Shown one piece after another: positions 31,760-44,832 of a stretch of DNA of 64,000 nucleotides. A model generated the notes under the pieces. That model saw only the letters and a list, made by a program, of their open reading frames with translations. It was not told where the DNA came from and made no database searches. The stretch comes from Monarcha castaneiventris obscurior (Eukaryota; Chordata; Aves; Passeriformes; Monarchidae): NCBI GenBank assembly GCA_026261815.1, contig JAMPIT010000510.1:15472001-15536000 (forward strand), in the 5' to 3' direction. A program made the position numbers and the translations under genes. Every line of letters begins with the position of its first letter. Position 1 is the stretch's first letter.

Positions 31760-34700
31760 AGTTTATGGTGTTTTCCTGGGAAAGCAGAAAGAATATATCT
31801 GTGGTCATCCCTTGCAGTTTTCCTTACTCTCTGTGTTTGGATTAAGAGTGTCTTGTCCTGTCACATAATTCAGTTTTGTGTGCACAGTAAAGTCCTCTGT
31901 GGACTGAGCCTGCAACACCAAGAAGTGGCCCTTCCTCAGAAGCTCCCAGTAACTGGGAAAAGCACAGCACTTGCAAAGTGTTATATTTGATGGTTCTGGA
32001 AGTTTTTCCTCCGTTTCTTTTAAAGATACCAAAGTTGCTGACTTCCCAGGCACACTGCAAAAGGCATTTATGTAAGAAGGTTTTCAGAGGAGGCAGAGAC
32101 ATGCATTGCAGCTGACAGTGGAGGTAGATAGTTGGCTGAACTGCTGAGGCTTAACTTGACAGTATTTTTGCATAATTTATTATGGCAATTCCATAGGGCC
32201 TTGGGAAGTGATCTTGATTATTTTAGATTTAAATAAATAAATGATGGATTGTGGGACAAACTGGCACTTCATTCCAGGAGATGAACCTGAGACACATCAA
32301 AGGCAGGCTCCCAGTGCCAGAATCAACTGCAGTTTTACAACTGTGCTAAGCTATGCAATTATCTTAAACCACAATGATCCTGTTGGATTTGCAGGGGGAA
32401 ATTTAGCATCAATCTCCTTACGCAAAACAAATAAACAAAATCAGCACTGCATTTTCATATTAACACAGCACAGCACAGTGCCAGAATGAATTATCATCTA
32501 CCTTCAGAAGTGCTGCTGCTGTGCTGGTTGCCTCACAGAAAAATTAAAATGTGTAACTCTTTGTCTGAGAAGCTTGTGACTAGAGAGCACAGCAATGACC
32601 TGTAGAGATTGTGACCAGTAAGGTAACTGGGAAAAAACTGTGATTGTCCAAAGCAGTGCTGGTTAAGTCAGCATTTCACCTGCCTACCTGGGGTATGCAG
32701 CCCTGCTGCTTTCATTCATTGTTGGCTCCATTTGTCTGTCTATTCCCTCACCTCTAGGGAAAAAGGACTGCAAGAGTTAACCCTAAGACAGATAAAGGAT
32801 GATTATGGCAGAAAAGTATCCTCAGGGCTAGAAGACAAGGAGACACCACCACCAAGAGATTTGGGTGGCTAAAGGTACTGTGAAGGGAAAAAAACAACCC
32901 AAGGTGCAACATTCCTTTTAAACCAATGGGGAGAGACAGCAGGCAGCAAGGCAACAGAGATTAACTACGGCAAGTCAGTAAGCAAGCAAATAAATAAATA
33001 AATAACCATTACACATCACTTAACAGCATGATCATTGTCAGAGAGAACAGAACTTCTCTGGAGTTTCTTTCTCTGTCAGCTGGGCTGGAATCCAGCAAGA
33101 GAAAAAACTCAGAGGCAGCTTTCATTTAAAAGACAATTTGCTTATTAGCCAGGCAGAAAATCCCATTAAAAAGAGAGGAATTTCCATGATTGTGCTGCAG
33201 TATTAATTTTCAAATATTCTGCCAAAAACTTTGGGTATTTTGCATAAGATGAAACCATAATTCTGGATGGGACCTTGAGTGGGAGGTGGAGCATGAGCTG
33301 ACTTTCCCAGGAGAAGTCCCAGGAGGCAGTTTGACTTGAGAGACTTAAGATTCCTTCTCTGCCAGATTTATATATATGTATTTCTAATCTGGATTAAACT
33401 GTTTGATGGGAATGCTTGCTTCCTGGCAGGGAGTGAGTGTGTGCAATGTTGAATTTGACTCATGCCGTTCCTTTTCTGCTCATTTGGTAATACTGTTTTG
33501 ATGAAAATAAGGTGCTGACTCTTGGTATGTTAGTACTGCTAAACAAATGTGGGACAGGGGGTGGGGCTGAACACTGGTCCCCAGCTCTTCTCTGCTGAAT
33601 TTTTAGTTTGCTCAAGGGCTGAGCTGACCACTCCAATGAATGTTTTCCAAGAGAGAGCCCAGGAGTGCTTTTGGGGAGAGTCTTTTCTCAGCAGCTCCTG
33701 CCAGAAGGCACCATGAGTGAACCTGACCCTCCATCATTGGTGTATGTGCTCATGCTACACACTGGTGTGAATAAAGCATCCACTTACAGGTTCTTGAAGT
33801 TCAGAGTTGCAGAGCAAACCCTAGATTATTTCAGAAAAAGAAAACAAGGTACAGTTCCCCAGCCGTCTAAATCATAAATCTGTTGCTGAAGGGGCACCAA
33901 CTGGGTGCCAGAGGACATCCAGAGAGAGGATGGGGTGGGAGTGCTACAGGAGGAGCATGTCCTGGGCTGTGTGGATGTGAGACAGTCCATGTCACTCAGG
34001 GATAGGAACCAAACCCTCTGTTTTGTTAGTTTTAATAGAATGGACATAGTCTTTGCCATCCAACCTTTCGACCTGAGATACTGGAGTTCAGACCCTCCTC
34101 CAGCTGCCCAGGGAAAAGAGCAAACATTTTTTCCCATCGAGAGCATTAGGCAGGTGTAAATCAGGGCTGTGGCCAGAAGCTGCACATCTCAGCTCAGCAC
34201 CAGCTCGCAGGTGGGTTTTGCAAGAAAAACACAGCTAACAGATCTAATTAGACCCTTGCCATCACAATGTGGTGGATGAGAGATCTTGTCTGGAAATTCT
34301 CCCACAGAGAAGCTTTTTATGTTGTCACATGCAACATTCACCCAAGCTGAAGGAGGGGTCAGTTTTGCAACGTTAATGGATCAAAACTTTTTCCCCTTTA
34401 GCACCATGCATGATGCCACAGCATGGCAGAACCCCTAAAACTGCATACCTACACAAGCTTTTAGCATCTCCAATTAAAATTTGTTCCTTCTTTTGCCCCA
34501 GGCATATTGTCAGTTACTGCATCTCAGCCGCAGGGTGGAAAGTTCTAGCCAAAGGGAATCTTCTATAAATTGCTGAATTAAATCATAAAGCACTCATATG
34601 ACCATTTCATAAGATATTTTAACTGGAACAAACCCAGCAAGAACAGTCATGTGGAGATGATGAGGCTTTAACTTTGCAATGCCATGACCTTTTACTGATG

Positions 34701-37700
34701 GGAAAGTGCCCAGAAGGATTTTCTTGGGAATTGATTTTCCTCTTTAATGCTGCTAATAAGAGATATTGATAATAAAGATTAACCTAGGTATCTCTAAATA
34801 AAAATGGCATGCCTCTACTGTGGTTCACTTGCAGGAAAATGGGTCCAAATCCCTTTCCAGATCTAAGGACTAAAAGAGAAGTACAATATGCAAAATAATT
34901 ATTATAATCCATCATTTTCATTGAAACAAAGCAGAACAACAAACAATTATGATAGTAGACTGAATCATAAAATGGCAACTTGCCAAGGTGTGTATCAGCT
35001 GAGTCTTTTTACTTGTCCGTTGGCAAAATAAAGAGGATTAGGGGAATGACTCATCTGTTGATTGGAAAATCTACTTTAAAGTTGCAAAGAAATTCAAGCA
35101 ACAACATTTAATAAGAAATAACTCGCTGAGCAAAAAGCTTCTGTTCACTTACAGCTGCACTCCCCGGCTTGTAAGCTGTGGATGCTCTGGAGCAGCAGAA
35201 CCAACCCAACTCTGATGTCAATCCCTAATCACGAGGTTGTATCTTCTTGTGTTTGCTATGGACCTTAGCAACAACAAAATATGTGATGTATTTGCATAGG
35301 GGAAAATGCTGTTTTTGCTGTATCTGTCAGTGACAATTTTATTCCTGGTTGCAGTGCAGTCAGTGTTTTAACCTTTCCTGCAAGTTTTATCTCCTCCTAT
35401 ACAAAGTCTGGATTCCTCCTACACCAAGCTTAGATGCATAATGCAACTGAAGTTGTGAGTTTAAAACTATTTGTGGCCACCAAAACGATGCCTGAACTGT
35501 TGTAAAAGGGGAAAAAACACGCAGTTGAAGCGCAGACTTCAACCCCCCCCTCATGCTCTGTTATCAGAGCAGCCAGCAGCTCCCTGCCCTGCAGACACCG
35601 GTGGGGGTTCCAAACAGAGCAGCAGTTCTGGGGCAAAGCCACCAGTGCTGGGGAGGTCCTGGCGAGCTGCCCGTCCATCATCTTATCTGAAGCCTGGGCT
35701 CATTCAGTCCAAGCTGCTGCTTTGTCTTCATCTCACAAAACCCCGATGTCACCAGACACCTCAGCAAAACTCAAGCTTCACTCTGCTCAGCAGCCTGGTG
35801 AGGATCTAGGTAACAGGTTTGTGTAAGTGCTATGTGGCTGTGCCTCCACTATGCATAACTGCACTGTGTTGGTGTTTGGCAAGTGCCATCTGGTTTTCAT
35901 TTTCTTTCACTGTGTAATTCATCACCTCCACCCCCACAGATTTACAGTGCAACTGCCTTTCTGCTTTCAAGACAATTTCAGCTACACTGAGTGTGTTTTG
36001 ATTTACTTTTGCTAAAACCCAGCAGACACTACCATCAAATCATTCTCCTTTAAGTTAAAAGTTATTTGATTTGCAAATTTTAGCAAGATAGGACTACTCA
36101 TAAAATCTTAGTTGATAAGGTAATAAGATGCTCAGAAGATGAAAGGACCAACCATGTAATAACTCTGCTCACCATAATATAGGAAAATACTTTCAAGAAG
36201 CATCTTAAGCATATTAAAACCCATCAAGATATATAAGCAGTAAGAATAATAGTGAACAATTAGAAGAGGTATAGAGACGAAAACACCTATTGTAGCTCAG
36301 TACAGGAAATTGTTTAATAGTCCTTGTGACTCAAATTACTATTTCTTGTAAAAAGACTGGAAGCATCTTTCATTAAAAACTCATTTTTGAATCTTACACT
36401 GTGAGAGGGGAGACTGGCTTGTTCTTTTTGTGGATCTGTGTACAGGCAAGGTCAGCTAAATACAATTGAAATCTAAAAAGGAGTAAAAGACAGAGTTGAT
36501 TACAGAAGTAACAAAAGCAAGTAACTGACAAACCAAGAAGAATGTTTTTGTTGTGGGTTCTTGAGGCTTCTGGTGAACAGTTTTCTCCCCCCCCATTTAA
36601 ACACATACACTGTAAACACCACTGAACATAGCTTTAAGGAAAACTGTAAAGAGAGAATATGATCCAAAGCAGCAGCCCACCTCTGGTGACATGGATTATT
36701 TTCTTTCCCAGTAACACTGAAAGCCCACTTTGCCCACTGTAATTTTACATTCTCCTCAGCCATGTCTTAGGGATCACTTTACACAACAGTTATTTTCATT
36801 GAGTGACATTGTGTGTCCAGGTATTGTGAATTGTAAACAGGTTTGTCAGAAAACAATACTGTGTACAATACTGTGTACTGTGTACATGCACATATGCACA
36901 TTTAATATGTTATAAAATCTATTTAAGCAGGCAAAAGCCTAGGAAGTGTCAGAGTTAATGCCATCTGTTCAACTCTAAATCTGCCCTTTCCCCACATGCA
37001 TCATACTACAATCTTTAATGACACGATCACCAATTTATTTTCTTCCCAGGGGCTCCTGTCTCATTTAGTGTCCTCTGCTGGGTGGTCCTCCTTCAGCTTC
37101 CCATTCCTTGGAGATCTCCAGGCTCACTGCACAGCCAAACATCCACATATTTTCCACAGGAATAAGAAGTGGAAATTATCTCATGCAGAGGACATGACCT
37201 TTGCTGAATTTAAAGCCATATTTAGCAGGAAGGCATTAGAGCTTCTGCCTGTTTCAAAATTCTTCTAAATAAGTGGAAAACAATATACTTTCTTAGGAGT
37301 CACTGATTTAAGCAGAAGATAAAGCAAATCCATTGCATGGATAACTTCAGCCTGAATAGTTTCACTTCAGAGGTGAAAAATAAACAAACCCAATGTCTAA
37401 TAAAGGTGAATGTTGGAAGGTTCTGGCTGTGTGACATGACTGGCTTTATTGATCACTCAGTTTGTATTTTGATAAGCCCACTGAAGTCCTGGGAGTTTCC
37501 TCAAGAGCCCTGTTGAAGAAGAAGAACAGGACACCAGAGGCTGGGGTCTAGGTCTGGGCTCCAAGTAAAACAGCTGCAAAAAATGGGGGAAGTGTCCAGG
37601 GCTGGTTCTGTTCTTTCGTCCCTTCTATCCCCTCAGGGTGGTCTGTGGGTGAGGGTGTTGCTGCAAAGCAAAAGCCACCATTGCTGGGCACCTGGAGACC

Positions 37701-40700
37701 CCTCCAGGCTGGAGGAGGAGCAGTCAGCTTCCCTTTTGGTTTCATTCCCTTCCTTTGCGGAGTGAGCAAGACAGCAAAAAATAAGTGACCAACACGAGGC
37801 TCCAGGTTTGCTTTCACCCACCTTAAAAAAGTAAGGCCAGGCAATTATACCAACTGCAGCAGCTAAAATAGTCTTATCCCAGAAAAGGAATGAAGCAACC
37901 CAATCCCATTTGTCCCACCATTTCTGGGTTGCCAGTATTGCTTCAATTTTACCATTCATCCCTCCCCCACTGCATCTGATTATCTGTATAAAAGGCTAAT
38001 AAATTCTCTGCTGAATTTAAAAAAGTAGCATTATTTGCATTTTGAACACCCAGCCGTGCAGGATTCAGCCCATTTAATTATTACGCTTCAGAGGATGTAC
38101 CTGGTTTTGTCACTCACCCTCACCGAGGAGGCACAGGCTAGGGAGGGATGAGCAGTGGGATTATCAGGCACTCGGCCTGCTGGTGTTTATTTAAATGTTA
38201 CCAATTGCCACTCCTGATTTGGAGCCTAATTTACACTTCAGATTCGAGACTGCTATCCTAGGGATAGATCTGTCCTGGTACTAGCTCTTTAAATGTGTGC
38301 ACCAGGAACTGCATTCAATTTGACTAGGCTTGCATAAATCTTTGCTGAACAAAAAGGATATATTTCCAGCCTATGTCATGGACTTGTACTTCCATTAAAT
38401 ACCACTGTGTTCCACTTAATTTTTGAATGTTTTGTTTACTTGGATTCACCTCTAACCACATTGCAGTGAAAAAGAAATTCTTCCAAGGGCTAACAGGTAT
38501 GTTAATAATAAAACTTTTTAGAAGGTGCTCATAATTTCCTCTCTATTAATTTTCCCACTGTTTCATTATATGCAATGTGCTTATGTCAAGCTCTCTTGGC
38601 AACGTGCCGGCTTTTATCTCATGTATTGTGTAGTGCCAAGTGCTGGTTTTTTTCTTTTGAAATAACATAGGGCTTGAGATTTTTAGATCGAGATGCAAGT
38701 GTTTCTTCTCTGATAGAGATTTTGGGTCAAGAAACTATTATTCCTTTATTATCCCAGCTGAAATTTCTCCCAAGCAGAAGAGTGAGAACTAAGGATGTAA
38801 TAAAATCCATTAAAACTCATACACTGTAATTATTGCAGTGAGTTAGACTGGCGCAATAGCATTCCTTGGGACACCTGAGCTGATCTAATGGATCCCTCGC
38901 ACCAAACCAGATCTCCTTTTGAAAGCATGGAGGCTTCAGATTGTCTTACTGAATTATATATTGCTTTTCTTCAGCACCAGCCCATTTCCTTGGGGAAAGC
39001 CTTCAGGGCACGGGCTTTCTCTGTACAGAGCAAACACAGCAGGGAGCTACTGCCAATGCTGGGTGGCTTAGGCAGTTTCATTATAGAAGCATTTGCTACT
39101 ATTCTCCACTCCCAGCATGCCTTAAACCCAGACTAGATCAATAAAAATTAAATTAAAATAACATACATATGTATGAATGTTAGATTATATATATATACTG
39201 CATCTGCTGTACACCTCTCCTGATATATTATCTGTAGACCTGAGAGTGTGTGTGTGTTTGTGTCTAGGATATCTACAATATGCAATCCATACAATCTGAA
39301 ATTTGTTACATCATCTTGAGCAAGTTGAAATTTGCTGGGGAAGGTGATATCCTTTATAATACCTAGTGAGAAAGTTGTTTTAAAAAAAAAAGCTACATTA
39401 TACCTAGTGAGAAAGTTGATTTAAAAAAAAAAAAAGTTACACAAGGCCTTGCATACCCAAATGCTTGTCCCCTGCTTTAAACTGCCTCAATTGGGCTAAC
39501 AAGAGATAATATTTCTCCTTGCAAAAGTTGTGTCTGCAGATCATTATAGGTTTTACATCGGGAGCATGCTTTCTCTGTTGGAAGAGGAAGGTGCTGCTCA
39601 GAGAGCAGCCATCGTGACAGAGGGACCCTCTGGTTCCATGGGGAACAGGAAGGGTACAGGGAGAAGCCAATGTGGCACACCAGGCCTTGCATGACTGACT
39701 GACTGTTCTGCAGAGGGGCAGGGGTTTCACAGCACCTGGAAACCTTCCTAGGATGGCCTGGTGGCCAGCTCTGCTTTAGAGGTGGCCTCTCTAGACTGCC
39801 AAAAAATCTGCCTTTTTAGATAAGCTGCATCTTTCTTTGCAATGCTTGGTTAAAAAAAAAAGAGACCTTTTTAACATAAACCCCTCCAGTGCTGTCAGGC
39901 TTCCTGATGTGCAATCTGTCCTCCTCTCCTGTGCACTGCTGGGGAGCTGTGTGCAAGAAAGAAGACTTGTGCACTGCCAAAGCCTGTGTGAGGATGGAGA
40001 AACTGTGATAGAAAGCAGCAGGCCAGAGAGAAGGTAAGTATATGGTGGGATCTGTCTGTGGCAGCCCTTTGCCCCTGGGTGAGCTCTGGAGGTAGATTCA
40101 CATGGGTCAGCTGGGGAAACACCATCAGACTAATGATAAGGAAAACAGCACCTTGACTCTATTAATATCAACAGTTTCATTCATAAAAGATGTTTGATAA
40201 ATATTGTTTGTGGCCTGTATTTCCTCCTGACTCAACTGTCTATGAGAAAGAAGGACATTTATGACAAGGAGATTGGGCAAAATGAAAATCAGGAGCTCTC
40301 TGCTGCCCCATGCATCCCTGTTAGAACACTGGCAAGCATTTTCAAATCAATTGAAAGGTACCACCTATAAAATCATCCCAAATATTTTTACCTCCTCCAG
40401 CTCATTATCTGTCTTACAGATGATTCAAATGTACTTTCTTTCTGTTTTCATCTGGTAGCATCATCCATCACAAAGCCCTGTTAAGGCAACAGCTTGGAGG
40501 CACATCATGGCAATCCTTAGTTGTAATAAAATGTCCTGCTCTTATAACTATTTCCTAGTGTTCATTACTAAAAGCTCTGAAATTAGACTGGGCATTAAGT
40601 GAGATGGGGCAAGCCTTATTACAGAGCTAGTGTGGATTCTGCCAGTTACAATCACTCCTTTCTCCTCCCCTCTGCTAAGTAGAATCCCTCCTCTCTCCTC

Positions 40701-43700
40701 CCCTCTGACCTCCAGGTCTCCTCCTGAATTGATGAAAGGCATATTTCCACTATAAGATTGATACACATGTTGAAGCACATGCCTCTAATATGATTCCTTT
40801 CTCTTTTACAGCATGCCTGTAGTGGTAATTATGGGTGTTTGCTTGTAGACCGGTCACCCACTGCCATGAACATTGCAGTGGGAGGCCCCATTTGGGAGCC
40901 AGGAGTCATCTTCTGCTTGCTTGTTCCAGCTACACCAATGCACGTGACATAAACCAGCACAACCATCAGCATTGTGTCTTGGCTGGAAATCATTAAAACC
41001 TTGGAAGAGTGCCTTCATTTGATTTCAAACATTTTTCGAGGGCTCCAATCTTTGAACAAAAATTAGCTTGTGCTGCCTTGTGTTTGTGTCAGATCATGGG
41101 TAATGATGTGTTACCAAAAAATTTATTATTTTTTTTATATTTTAGTACCCAATGCAGAGAGTATGGTGCTTTTCATCTTCAGTACAGTGGACAAGTGGCA
41201 CAGGCAGCCAGAGCATGACCCTTGGGAGAAGCATCCAAGGTGATCAGACTGGAACAAGGGCAACTCTGATCCTTTGCTGAAACTTTTGATTTTCAGTAAG
41301 ACAAATGAACTGACTTTGTGACTGTATGTCCTATTCATAAAGTATCTTCACCACTAAAAGCTTAGATATTTGCAAACTCTTACCTCCCTTTCAAGGTAAG
41401 GGTACCTGCCTAGGTACCTACCTCTCCTGCATAACAGACACCACGTGTCTCTGCCCATCTGTATCCTCCCCACAGCGTGGCATGCCAGCAGTCTGTACAT
41501 CCTCATCGAGTTCTGAAGCCAAACCAGTTTACAGCAGCAGCTAGAGGGAAAAGGCATGTTCCCACAGAGGCCTTATGTGATCACATGCTGACGATACCCC
41601 ACACAGTCACTGCACACAGCCAAGGATTTTTAACAGACTTTTCTATCCCTGCTCTGCTATTTCTAGTTCTGCTTTAGCCTTCCCGAGATTAGAAGGGGGA
41701 AGAAGAGGCAGAATTACCTGTAGTATTCCAAATGAGCATGCACTAGGAATTCACAAAAGTGCATTGCAAAGCTTTCTGTTTGATCAGCTGGTACTTTCCT
41801 AGTACTGCCCATTATTCTCTTTGTTTCCTGACTGCTGCTGAGTCTGGAAGCTGATATTTTCATAGAATCATCTTTTATGAGCTGGAATAATTTCCTGAAT
41901 GGCGGTATATATTAAAGCTATCACAATGTATAAAATTTGACTTCTTTTTACTAATTGTACCTGATTTTATATTTATCAATGTTATATTTCTTTTGCTATT
42001 TTATTGCCTAGTCACTCAATCTCATTATATTCTTCTGCAACACTTTGCAGCTTTTGTCTTTACTCTCAAGCCTGGGTAGCTTAGTATTGTCAGTAAATTC
42101 TGTCCCTGACTTCCCAAATTAATTTCCAGAACATTTATCAATACATTGACCAGCACAAAACTAGTTTTTAACTTCATTTATAATATTTTAATTAGTCTTC
42201 CATAATTATCCCTTCTTTTTCATTTCACACAATTGGACATTTGGCATGAGATGTTGCTAAAAGCCCTTTTAAGATTTAAGCAAACTTTATTAGCTAGATC
42301 ATCCTGACATACACACTCAGAGATTCTTCCAAAGACCTGTAATAGATTTCATGGTTGTGTATCCAATACATCTACTCTTTCATTATGGTTTATGTCAATT
42401 GGCAAGGTAGAGTCATCAATTCTTTTGAACCTCTACAGAAATCTCACACACAGGTGTGATGGGGGTTTTTTTGTTTGTTTGTGTGTGTGTGGTGGAATTT
42501 TTTCTTTCCTTGAACTATATTTGCCATTTTTTCCCTCCTCTGATACTAACGCAGTTCTAAGCACAAGTTAGTATTTCAGAAATCTCATGAAAATACTTAA
42601 TGACCTTAATGAACTGACCACCTGCTAGTAACTTATCAGAGTGTTTCAATAAGCCATTTACTGACACTTAAATTCAGCCAGATCTTCTGATTAAGACCCT
42701 GTCAAAAATTGTTAACAGCATGAAAAGTTTGCTAAGCATGTCAACAGCAAACACAGATAAAAAACTCTTTATCCATTCTGGTCTATTCTTCCACATTGAC
42801 CACGCAGTCACCCAAATTCTTTGACAACTGTCAGAGACACTACTATACTGAGAGCTAGTAGCAGGAATAAATTCAGCCTCATCAAATCATGGGGAGATAA
42901 TATTACTCCCATGCAGCACACAGATAGGTTTAGTGCTGGCAGTTCTAATATCCAGACTTCCTGTCGCACAGTAAACATTCTTCTGGATTTGTTTGTTTTC
43001 AATAGAAAGTGCTATGAAAACATTTTGAAATTAAAATATTATCAGTTTTCCATTGCAAGTCAAGTTTTCCCATCTACACAGTTTAGATAAAGGAGCAGAG
43101 CAAGAAATGAGTCAGTCATCATCTCATGGGTGATAAGAAAAAAAATTGCCATATTAAATCTCTAAGGTACCTGAAGACAGAACAGAGAATGCTGAAGACA
43201 AATTAATCCAGAATAAAGCCTCCCCTTCATAATGATGTTTATTGACTACTAGGAAGAATTTAAATATACAGACTTTAGTTATTCGAGAGATTTCTCAAGT
43301 CTTAATTTGTTTGTAATAGATCCCACCATAGCTGAGACTGAATTACCAGGCTTATTCCTGCTGTAACTGGGCAGCATTTTTCACCTCTGTTTTGCAGATC
43401 CAGTTACACAATTACATGTGGTTTCCTCAGACTCAAAACATGTAATACTATGATAAAGTATGTCTATCCCATATCTAATTTGTATCAGTGTTACTTCAGC
43501 TTCAATGCAGTAACAAATCATCCTGTGTGCATAAATTAATATGCTCCTACTTTAAAATTTCATATAAGCAACCTGACTTTGATGTTTTATGAGCACTGAA
43601 AAACTAAAATATATTGAATCATTTACCTGAAGAAAAGTCTGTTTTAACCTTTTTATGGCAACTGCTGGAAAATACAATTTTTGCAGATGCAGTCTCCCAA

Positions 43701-44640
43701 AGGAGTAGAATAAAATAGTAATACAAAACCAGAGCAAGATGTTTTTAAACATAGGCTGAGAAAGGAGGGGTAGAATAAAATTGGTGAATGAGATTAAGTA
43801 AGCTTAGCTCTAATCTCACTCAGGGTCACCTCTGTAGGGAAATATACTGGCATCGCTCTCATGGTATAATTATGCTGCTACAGTTATACTATTATAAATT
43901 ATTATGTTTCCAAAGCAACGTATCCGTAGTAATTCCACTGAAACCAAGGATGTAAGGACTACAAGAATCAATTCACAACATCCAGTTGTCTCTGGACACT
44001 GAGTTACTGATTTTTTTTCCTAGGAAAACCATGGAAATAAAAGATGGACATAAATCCAGTAATAATAAGCCAAAATTACTATGATTCTGTGATCAGCTTA
44101 TGCTTAAAGCAGTCTATTTTGAAAAGAGAAAGGAAGTCTGGAGCAATTCATTATCTCTGTTGACTTACTGAAAACGTTTAGGGAGCACCAGCTGTTAGGT
44201 CTGTCTTCACACTGAGACCCCCAAGCATCAGCAGGGGTTTGGTGCCCTCTTACGTTGGATACAGGCAACTTGGGCGCTTGCAAACACTGCTGGGTGATGG
44301 GTGGCTTGGGAAGGCTTCTCGGGATACAAATTGTTAAGGAAGTGTGTGCCAGCTAAGATAGCTGACTACTTAATGCTTCAGAAACGTTAATAACCAGTGT
44401 GAGGCAGCGAACTCACAGAGGCAGTGAACTTCAAGCAACGATCAGAGCCACTGGGTGACTTCTGTACCCTTCCCTTCAGGTTTTATTGAGGTGTTCAGCC
44501 TCACTAAACTGATCTTGGATAGCACAAACTTGACTCAGGCTTTTTTTGGTTTGGTCAAATATTGTTAATAAATTCCTGATTATAATGAGAGCACAAATAC
44601 ACACACACACACAAAAAGGCTGTTGAGCATCACCAAAAAA
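31760..44640. other. Intergenic, no gene seen
   Basis: About 13 kb of AT-rich DNA with only short, unsupported open frames. No LHFPL6-like exon was recognised. It holds simple repeats: AAAT (32988-33004), TA and TG runs (39188-39260), GT (42470-42492) and CA (44600-44613). Confidence 0.6.
39359..39440. repeat. Direct duplication of about 41 bp with poly-A
   Basis: ATACCTAGTGAGAAAGTTG plus an A-run occurs twice back to back; the copies differ by one base before the A-run and in A-run length. Confidence 0.85.
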
Positions 44641-44644
44641 TCAT

Positions 44645-44832
44645 GAATAACAAGGCACTGGCACAAGTTTCCCAATGAAATTGTGGATGCCCCATCCCTG
44701 GAAGTGCTCAGGTTGTGGTTGGGTGATCTGAGCAATCTGATCCAGTGGCAAGTTCCCTGCCCATGGCAGGGGGCTGGAACCAGGTCATCTTAAAGATCTT
44801 TTCCAACCCAAATCATTTTATGATTCTGTGAA
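44645..44832 (+). mobile_element. CR1 LINE 3' fragment
   Basis: The typical CR1 3' UTR: GATGCCCCATCCCTGGAAGT, CCCATGGCAGGGGG and CTTTTCCAACCC, ending in ATGATTCTGTG. Old and 5'-truncated. Confidence 0.9.

Noticed and set aside
32229..32489. 82-codon plus frame in the intergenic region
   Set aside because: No splice sites, domain or similarity to a known family; expected by chance in AT-rich DNA.
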